Assembly (NCBI GenBank): GCA_027063075.1
Contig: JAMOSM010000098.1
Location: forward strand, 1 to 10,820
Direction of reading: 5' to 3'
DNA: 10,820 bases
Source of the DNA: Nautiliaceae bacterium
GTDB taxonomy: Bacteria; Campylobacterota; Campylobacteria; Campylobacterales; Nautiliaceae
In this document: piece by piece, positions 6,228 through 10,820 of the stretch
Layout: each line of letters opens with the position of its first letter
How positions within the stretch are numbered: position 1 is the first letter of the stretch
Notes under the pieces: generated by a model
What the model was told of the DNA's origin: nothing
Database searches by the model: none
What the model saw: only the letters and a program-made list of their open reading frames with translations
Position numbers and translations under genes: made by a program

Positions 6228-6755
6228 TTAGTGCTCACCTTTGTGCATATAATAAAGTGCAAGAGCTAAAGCCAAAATACTCCCTGCAAGATATAACATT
6301 TCAAGTGGAGTATCAAAACTCATATGCATAACTTTTTTGAAAAAACTTACAATCAAAACCATTACAACAACTTTACCAAGCTTATCTTTAAGTTCATCAA
6401 GACTGTGAATTGCCAAAATTTTACTTCCAACTTCACTATTTTCAGCATCATCAATCTCACTAATAAATAATTCATAAATACCAAAAGAAAAAATAAGAAG
6501 TACTACGGCAATTAAATACAAATCAACAGCCCCGATAATTCCACCTATTAAAATCTCATGAAAGTTTTCAGGATGATAATGTTCAAAAAAGAATTTAAAG
6601 GTTACCTTTGCCATTTCAAAAACATCATAACTTGCTATTAAAAATAAAATAATAGCTCCAATCATCCCAAAAATAACTGCCAAAATGGCAATCATTCTAC
6701 TGCGCCATAAACTACCTTCAAAAATAGCTTCTAAAAACCCTCTTTCTTTATCCAT
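6228..6755 (-). CDS. YqhA/UPF0114 family membrane protein
   Basis: This 175-residue inner-membrane protein has helices at about 20-42, 69-97, 127-142 and 150-170. The signature is the second helix, DLYLIAVVLLIFSFGIYELFISE (78-100), characteristic of the UPF0114 (YqhA) family, whose biochemical role is not established. The loop 100-126 is acidic and likely cytoplasmic. The ATG at 6755 lies inside the 3' end of asd (8-nt overlap) and has AAAGGG upstream, so translation is probably coupled to asd. A membrane protein also follows asd in C. jejuni (Cj1022c as I recall), so the pairing seems conserved. Confidence 0.9.
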   Translation of the reverse strand: MDKERGFLEAIFEGSLWRSRMIAILAVIFGMIGAIILFLIASYDVFEMAKVTFKFFFEHYHPENFHEILIGGIIGAVDLYLIAVVLLIFSFGIYELFISEIDDAENSEVGSKILAIHSLDELKDKLGKVVVMVLIVSFFKKVMHMSFDTPLEMLYLAGSILALALALYYMHKGEH

Positions 6756-7806
6756 TTTTACCCTTTTTTCTTAAAAATTCTTCGCCCTCAGTCTCTATCC
6801 ATTTTAAAGCAATTCTAACGGCATTTGTAGCAGCCCCTACTCTCAACTGGTCTGCTACATTAAAGAAATGAAGCACATTTGGCTCATATAAATCTTTTCT
6901 TATTCTTCCAACATACACATAATCCGTATCCGTTGCAATAATTGGCATTGGATATTCGTTTTTTTCAGGATTATCAATAACTTTTACATCTTCAAAGTTT
7001 GCTAAAACTTCTCTAGCTTTTTCAACATCAACGTCTTTATCACAATAAATAGTAATCGCTTCGCTGTGACTTCTAAGCACAGGAACCCTTACACAAGTAG
7101 GTGCTACTTCTATATTTGAGTGCATAATCTTATTTGTTTCATTTACCATTTTAAGCTCTTCTCTTGTCCAGCCACCTTCCATAAACTTATCAATATGAGG
7201 AATTACGTTTAAAGCAATCTGCCAAGGAAAAACTTCTCTTTCCTCTACTTTTTTATCAAGCTTAAAGTTAAATAAAGCCCTCATCTGTTCAAACAACTCT
7301 TCCATACCTTTTTTACCGGCACCACTTACCGCCTGATATGTAGCTACATCCACTCTTTTTATTCCAAATTCATCATGAAGCGGTTTTAGCGATATAACCA
7401 TTTGAATAGTTGAGCAGTTTGGATTTGCGATAATTCCTTTTTTCTTCCAATCTTTTATATCTTCTGGATTAACTTCAGGCACAACCAAAGGAACATCAGG
7501 GTCCATTCTAAAATAGCTTGTATTATCAATCACAACAGCTCCAGCCTCAGCCGCACAAGGTGCAAATTTTGCACTAACACTTCCACCTGCACTAAAAAAG
7601 GCAATATCTATATCTTCATCTTTAAACACATCACAAGTTAGTTCTTTTACTTTTAATGTCTCTCCCTTAAACTCAACCTCTTTTCCAACACTTCTTTTAC
7701 TTGCAAGAGGAACTAACTTTTTTACAGGAAAATCATACTCTTCAAGCACTCTTAAAAGCTCCTCTCCAACAGCTCCAGTTGCTCCGACAATCGCTACATT
7801 ATACAT
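6748..7806 (-). CDS. asd: Aspartate-semialdehyde dehydrogenase
   Basis: The enzyme reduces aspartyl phosphate to aspartate semialdehyde with NADPH, the branch point to lysine, diaminopimelate (cell wall), threonine and methionine. At 352 residues it is of normal length. It has the N-terminal dinucleotide motif GATGAVGEE (8-16), the active site NPNCST with Cys131 as nucleophile (128-133), YQAVSGAGKKG (157-167) with Gln158, and RVPVLRSHSEA (240-250) with the catalytic base His247. The ATG has a strong AAGGAGA that overlaps the flgR stop codon, so it is tied translationally to the flagellar regulator. The order flgR-asd matches Campylobacter. No sign of damage. Confidence 0.97.
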   Translation of the reverse strand: MYNVAIVGATGAVGEELLRVLEEYDFPVKKLVPLASKRSVGKEVEFKGETLKVKELTCDVFKDEDIDIAFFSAGGSVSAKFAPCAAEAGAVVIDNTSYFRMDPDVPLVVPEVNPEDIKDWKKKGIIANPNCSTIQMVISLKPLHDEFGIKRVDVATYQAVSGAGKKGMEELFEQMRALFNFKLDKKVEEREVFPWQIALNVIPHIDKFMEGGWTREELKMVNETNKIMHSNIEVAPTCVRVPVLRSHSEAITIYCDKDVDVEKAREVLANFEDVKVIDNPEKNEYPMPIIATDTDYVYVGRIRKDLYEPNVLHFFNVADQLRVGAATNAVRIALKWIETEGEEFLRKKGKNG

Positions 7807-7815
7807 TTGCTCTCC

Positions 7816-8931
7816 TTAAAAATAGATATCATTTTCATCAATTTCACTGCCTTCACTTAAAATTGCAGCCCTTTGAACCACATTTATAAGTTCTCTTATA
7901 TTACCTGGCCAATTATACTCTAAAAGTTTTTTTTGAGCCTCTTTTGTAAAAGTTTTTTTGTCTAAATTATATTCTTTTATAACATTATCAAGTATTTTTT
8001 GTGCAATTGGAAGTATATCATCTTTTCTCTCTCTTAGAGGTGGAATTTTTATAGGAATTGTATTAAGTCTATAATATAAATCCTCTCTAAATTTATTGTT
8101 TTTTATCATCTCATCAATATTTTGATTAGTAGCGCTTATTATCCTTACATCAAGTTTTTTAGGTTTTATAGACCCTAAAGGATAATATTCCCTCTCTTGC
8201 AAAACCCTAAGAAGTTTTGCCTGAAGATGATAAGGCATCTCAGCTATTTCATCTAAAAACAGAGTCCCCCCCTCAGCCAATTCAAAAAGCCCTTTTTTAT
8301 CACTCGTAGCATCTGTAAATGCACCTTTTTTATATCCAAAAAGCTCACTCTCAATTAAATTCTCAGGTATAGCACTCATATTAACTGCAATAAATTCCCC
8401 TTTTCTGTTTGAATGTTTGTGAATAAATTTAGCAAACTCCTCTTTTCCTACTCCACTCTCTCCAAGAAGCATTACATTTGCGTTTGTTGAAGCCACTTTT
8501 TTTGCAATTTCTAAAACCTCTTTTGTTTTTCTATCTTCTGCAATAAAAGAAGGTTTTATAGTTACTTTTTTGCCTTTTGTTTTTTCTTTTACTTTTACAT
8601 TTCTATTAATTGCTTCTATTAAATCTTCAATCTCAAAAGGTTTAGTTAAAAAATCCTTAACTCCAAGCCTTATAGCCTCAATTGCCTTATTTAAAGTGGC
8701 ATTTCCAGTTATTAAAATAACCTCATATTTCCCGTTTAACTCTTTTACAAATTCAATCCCGTCCATTTTTGGCATAGTAATATCTGTTACAATAACATCA
8801 ATACTTTCATCTATCTTTTTTAAAGCATCAAGGGCGTTTCTAAATTCCACCACCTCAAACCCGTCTGCTTTTAAAGCAAGAGATAGAGACTTTCTCATAT
8901 TAATATCATCTTCTACAATAGCAATTTTCAC
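7816..8931 (-). CDS. flgR: FlgR-type sigma54-dependent response regulator without DNA-binding domain
   Basis: This activates RNA polymerase-sigma54 at flagellar rod, hook and related genes after phosphorylation by a histidine kinase (FlgS in Campylobacter and Helicobacter; no kinase gene lies in this window). Residues 1-115 are a receiver domain with acidic pair D8/D9, phospho-acceptor D50, T75 and K97. Residues 130-365 are the AAA+ domain: Walker A GESGVGK (158-164), sigma54-contact loop GAFTDA (203-208) in place of GAFTGA, Walker B LFLDEIA (224-230), [10 protein letters not shown] (281-290) and WPGNIREL (341-348). It stops at residue 371 with no Fis-type helix-turn-helix, as reported for H. 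pylori FlgR, so it may act from solution without a specific enhancer. The start is GTG with AAAGGA 6 nt upstream, overlapping the flgQ-like stop as GTGA. Confidence 0.93.
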   Translation of the reverse strand: MKIAIVEDDINMRKSLSLALKADGFEVVEFRNALDALKKIDESIDVIVTDITMPKMDGIEFVKELNGKYEVILITGNATLNKAIEAIRLGVKDFLTKPFEIEDLIEAINRNVKVKEKTKGKKVTIKPSFIAEDRKTKEVLEIAKKVASTNANVMLLGESGVGKEEFAKFIHKHSNRKGEFIAVNMSAIPENLIESELFGYKKGAFTDATSDKKGLFELAEGGTLFLDEIAEMPYHLQAKLLRVLQEREYYPLGSIKPKKLDVRIISATNQNIDEMIKNNKFREDLYYRLNTIPIKIPPLRERKDDILPIAQKILDNVIKEYNLDKKTFTKEAQKKLLEYNWPGNIRELINVVQRAAILSEGSEIDENDIYF

Positions 8932-9317
8932 TCACTGTCCTTTATATAAAAATAGAGTCTGTTATTTTTTAAAATAATATCAAATAAATGCGGAAGATAC
9001 GTAAGTTTTGCATAAGAGGAAACAGTTTTGAATGATTTTAAATCCTGTGCAAAAATATAAATATCTCTTTTAAAAAGAAAATCCATTATAAAATTTTTAT
9101 GTTTATAACAACAGGATTTTATATTTTTTTTACATTCTAAACTAAATAAAAACTTTTTTTTAAAATTTCGATTAATCATAGCCTCGGAACAAAAAAAATT
9201 CGAATAAACAATAACATTATTAAAAGAAGAAACTTCAAAGGAAATATAAAACCCCTTTGCAAAAAGATTAGTTATTATTAATAATTTTATTCCAAGTAGT
9301 CGAATCAATTTTAACAC
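8928..9317 (-). CDS. flgQ: Probable FlgQ-like flagellar protein, secreted
   Basis: The name rests mainly on position: between flgP and flgR, as in C. jejuni, where FlgQ is needed for motility and for FlgP stability. I do not recognise the sequence itself. The 129 residues begin with a hydrophobic signal-like stretch (1-20, ending TNLFA-K), then a basic, aromatic-rich body with four cysteines (C43, C62, C69, C70). The start is uncertain. The longest frame begins at GTG 9317, deep inside flgP (50-nt overlap), and no convincing SD precedes it; TTG 9308 is an alternative. No in-frame ATG occurs until residue 47, which would remove the signal segment. Expression by translational coupling or reinitiation from flgP is likely. 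Its stop overlaps the flgR start. Confidence 0.68.
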   Translation of the reverse strand: MLKLIRLLGIKLLIITNLFAKGFYISFEVSSFNNVIVYSNFFCSEAMINRNFKKKFLFSLECKKNIKSCCYKHKNFIMDFLFKRDIYIFAQDLKSFKTVSSYAKLTYLPHLFDIILKNNRLYFYIKDSE

Positions 9318-9708
9318 TCATAGAAACTTTATAGATCCCATCCTTATAAGATTCTTCATCAATATTAGCACCTCTTATAAGACCTGTGACATATGAACGA
9401 ATAGTTGAGCTTTGAAGCATAAGATTTTTAACACTATCTTTCCCGTTAATTTTTATACCGTAAATTTTTTCTGCTAAAGATTTATATGCATCTAAAATAG
9501 CAGCACGTCTTGCCATTACTTTTGCCTGAGCCACAGAAACCGCATTTTGAGGAACGACACCCTCTCCTACACTTTCTATAGTAAAAACAGTCACTTTTTT
9601 ACAAACAATTTTATCACTTACAGGATTGTTTGAGCAAACTTTAGTGTTTGCAGAAGTTGAAGCACATCCTATGCTAACAACAGCTACTAAAAAAATCCAT
9701 TTTTTCAT
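9268..9708 (-). CDS. flgP: FlgP, LPP20-family flagellar lipoprotein
   Basis: In C. jejuni FlgP is an outer-membrane-associated protein that builds the basal disk of the high-torque flagellar motor and is required for motility. I place the start at ATG 9708 (146 residues) because AAGGAG lies 5 nt upstream and MKKWIFLVAVVSIGC is a lipoprotein-type signal with Cys15 as the likely lipidated residue; the lipobox (V-S-I-G-C) is not a perfect match. A longer reading to 9801 runs into gyrA and is not supported. Residues 42-135 are the LPP20-like domain: TIESVGEGVVPQNAVSVAQ, then AKVMARRAAILDAYKSLAE (62-80), an amphipathic helix typical of the family, and VTGLIRGANIDEES (107-120), ending in a beta strand. 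Two other cysteines (25, 36) could form a disulfide. It follows gyrA by 43 nt. Confidence 0.9.
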   Translation of the reverse strand: MKKWIFLVAVVSIGCASTSANTKVCSNNPVSDKIVCKKVTVFTIESVGEGVVPQNAVSVAQAKVMARRAAILDAYKSLAEKIYGIKINGKDSVKNLMLQSSTIRSYVTGLIRGANIDEESYKDGIYKVSMSVKIDSTTWNKIINNN

Positions 9709-9713
9709 AAAAA

Positions 9714-9719
9714 CTCCTT
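9714..9719 (-). promoter_or_regulatory. Ribosome binding site that sets the flgP start
   Basis: Read on the minus strand, AAGGAG lies 5 nt before ATG 9708. It supports the 146-residue reading over a longer one that would start inside gyrA. Seven A residues just before it can pair with the preceding U-tract (9734-9741 with 9718-9725, 8 bp, mostly A-U), which could weakly mask it. Confidence 0.7.
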
Positions 9720-9734
9720 TTTTTCTTAAATCGG

Positions 9735-9751
9735 AAAAAAAAGAAAAAAAA
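9735..9751 (-). repeat. Homopolymer tract T8-C-T8 between gyrA and flgP
   Basis: Read on the minus strand, eight T, one C and eight T follow the gyrA stop directly. No GC-rich hairpin precedes it, so it is not a standard terminator. It is long enough to be prone to slippage, and it lies in the short spacer that sets flgP translation and read-through from gyrA. Confidence 0.8.
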
Positions 9752-10820
9752 TTAACCCTCTTTAAGTAACTCTTCCTCCTTTTGAGCTGGAGTTTTAGCA
9801 ATGCTTACTACTTTATCGTCATTATCAAGTTTTACAATTCTAACCCCTTGAGTATTCTTACCGGTTTTACTAATTGTATCAATTCCTACTCTTATCATTT
9901 TTCCTTTGCTTGTTAAAAGCATCAAATCATGATCTTTTTCAGTAGCAACTACTCCTACTAAATCTCCCGTTTTATTAGTAAGCTTCATAGCAATTACACC
10001 TTTTCCGCCCCTGTTTGTCAGCCTATAAGCATTTGCTTCGGTTCTTTTACCAAAACCTTTTTCGGTTACAGTAAGTATTTCTTGATTTTCATCTTTTAAA
10101 CTAAGAGCCCCTATAACTTCATCTCCATCAATTTTAAAAGTAATTCCCTTAACTCCTCTTGCACTTCTTCCCATCTCTCTTACAGCATCTACAGGAAATC
10201 TTATAGCCATTCCTTTTTTTGTAGCAATAAACAGATATTTATCATCAGGTTTTACAATTTTAGCCGTTACAAGCTCATCTCCATCATCAATTGTAATAGC
10301 TCTAACTCCCGTACTTCTTATATTTTTAAACTCACTTAAATTTGTTCTTTTTACAATTCCCTGCTTTGTAAAAAAGGCTAAAGATTTATTCTCATCAAAA
10401 TCACTAGTTTTTATAATTGTCTGAATTCTTTCGTCTTTATCAAGATTTATTAAATTAACAATCGCTTTACCTTTACTTGTTCTGCTTCCTTCTGGAATTT
10501 TATATACTTTTAGCCAATGAAGCTGACCTTTATTGGTAATAATCATAAGAGTATCGTGAGCTTTTGCTATATAAAAATCTTCAATAAAATCATCCTCATA
10601 TGTAGATAAGGCTTTTTTACCTTTTCCGCCTCTGTTTTGTCTTTCATAAGTTTTTAGCGGGACCCTTTTTACATAACCTCTGTGAGTTATAGTCACTACC
10701 ATCTCTTCATTTGGAATTAAATCCTCAATATCAATATCTTCATAATCATCTACAATTTCAGTGCGTCTTTTATTTGCATATTTATCTTTTATTTCTCTTA
10801 ACTCTTCTTTAATAACCCCA
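9752..10820 (-). CDS. gyrA: DNA gyrase subunit A, C-terminal part (5' end outside the window)
   Basis: GyrA with GyrB introduces negative supercoils. Only the last 355 residues lie in the window; the catalytic tyrosine and quinolone-resistance region are outside. The first visible part, IKEELREIKDKYANKRRTEI, is the end of the coiled-coil/breakage-reunion core. Then comes the six-bladed beta-pinwheel that wraps DNA, starting at MVVTITHRGYVKRVPL. The GyrA-box appears as QNRGGKG, where Q(R/K)RGG(R/K)G is usual, directly after TYER. Later blades carry SKGKAIVNL, STGVRAITI, RGVKGITF, NRGGKGVIAM and TQGVRIVKL, each the recurring outer-strand pattern. The tail (PAQKEEELLKEG) is short and mildly acidic. 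It leads the run of flagellar and metabolic genes downstream, as in Campylobacter. Confidence 0.97.
   Translation of the reverse strand, partial: GVIKEELREIKDKYANKRRTEIVDDYEDIDIEDLIPNEEMVVTITHRGYVKRVPLKTYERQNRGGKGKKALSTYEDDFIEDFYIAKAHDTLMIITNKGQLHWLKVYKIPEGSRTSKGKAIVNLINLDKDERIQTIIKTSDFDENKSLAFFTKQGIVKRTNLSEFKNIRSTGVRAITIDDGDELVTAKIVKPDDKYLFIATKKGMAIRFPVDAVREMGRSARGVKGITFKIDGDEVIGALSLKDENQEILTVTEKGFGKRTEANAYRLTNRGGKGVIAMKLTNKTGDLVGVVATEKDHDLMLLTSKGKMIRVGIDTISKTGKNTQGVRIVKLDNDDKVVSIAKTPAQKEEELLKEG

Noticed and set aside
8570..8977. 135-codon open frame opposite flgR
   Set aside because: It is antisense to a well-supported gene, with Phe/Ser/Ile-rich content typical of an AT-rich reverse strand and no ribosome site.
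9709..9801. 31-residue N-terminal extension of flgP reaching into gyrA
   Set aside because: It would overlap the gyrA 3' end, it encodes basic low-complexity sequence, and the strong SD and signal peptide fit ATG 9708.
9752..10820. gyrA as a complete gene starting at ATG 10702
   Set aside because: The frame stays open to the window edge and encodes the recognisable end of the gyrase core upstream of that Met, so the gene is cut by the window, not truncated.

Overview
The window is AT-rich and looks like a piece of a Campylobacterota (Epsilonproteobacteria) chromosome, most likely a thermophilic vent genus of the Nautiliales such as Nautilia, Caminibacter or Lebetimonas. Three things point there: the gene order gyrA-flgP-flgQ-flgR-asd, which matches the Campylobacter jejuni order Cj1027c-Cj1023c as I recall it; a tmRNA tag starting A-A-N-N, close to the Campylobacter/Helicobacter type; and a FlgR-type sigma54 activator without a DNA-binding domain. 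The contrast between the fairly GC-rich tmRNA and the very AT-rich protein genes fits a thermophile. The genus is inferred, not proven.

Layout. Positions 1-329 (+) hold the 3' part of tmRNA (ssrA), with the tag reading frame, pseudoknots and the T-arm/CCA end; about the first 50-60 nt lie outside the window. Positions 373-2828 (-) are a two-gene unit, asnB then a CorA-family metal channel, joined by a 4-nt GTGA overlap. A short divergent promoter region separates asnB from an unrecognised integral membrane protein at 2869-3654 (+). That gene converges on, and overlaps by 4 nt, an unrecognised soluble 356-residue protein at 3651-4721 (-). A hairpin at the overlap could terminate both transcripts.

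Positions 4790 to the right edge (-) form one compact run of eight genes: gyrA (3' end) > flgP > flgQ-like > flgR > asd > YqhA/UPF0114 membrane protein > radical SAM protein > four-helix membrane protein. Gaps are 43 nt or less, several genes overlap, and Shine-Dalgarno (SD) sequences often sit on the upstream stop codon, so this looks like one transcription unit mixing housekeeping (gyrase, lysine/threonine/methionine precursor supply) with flagellar assembly and regulation. FlgP and FlgQ are flagellar-motor proteins in Campylobacter, and FlgR is the activator of sigma54-dependent rod/hook genes.

The most promising unknown is the 356-residue protein. It has its own near-consensus promoter and a very strong SD, and it contains an internal duplication of about 85 residues that I could align by eye, followed by a probable beta-rich C-terminal domain. 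No CRISPR array, insertion sequence, tRNA, prophage or defence system is visible. Every stretch without a gene is shorter than 70 nt.
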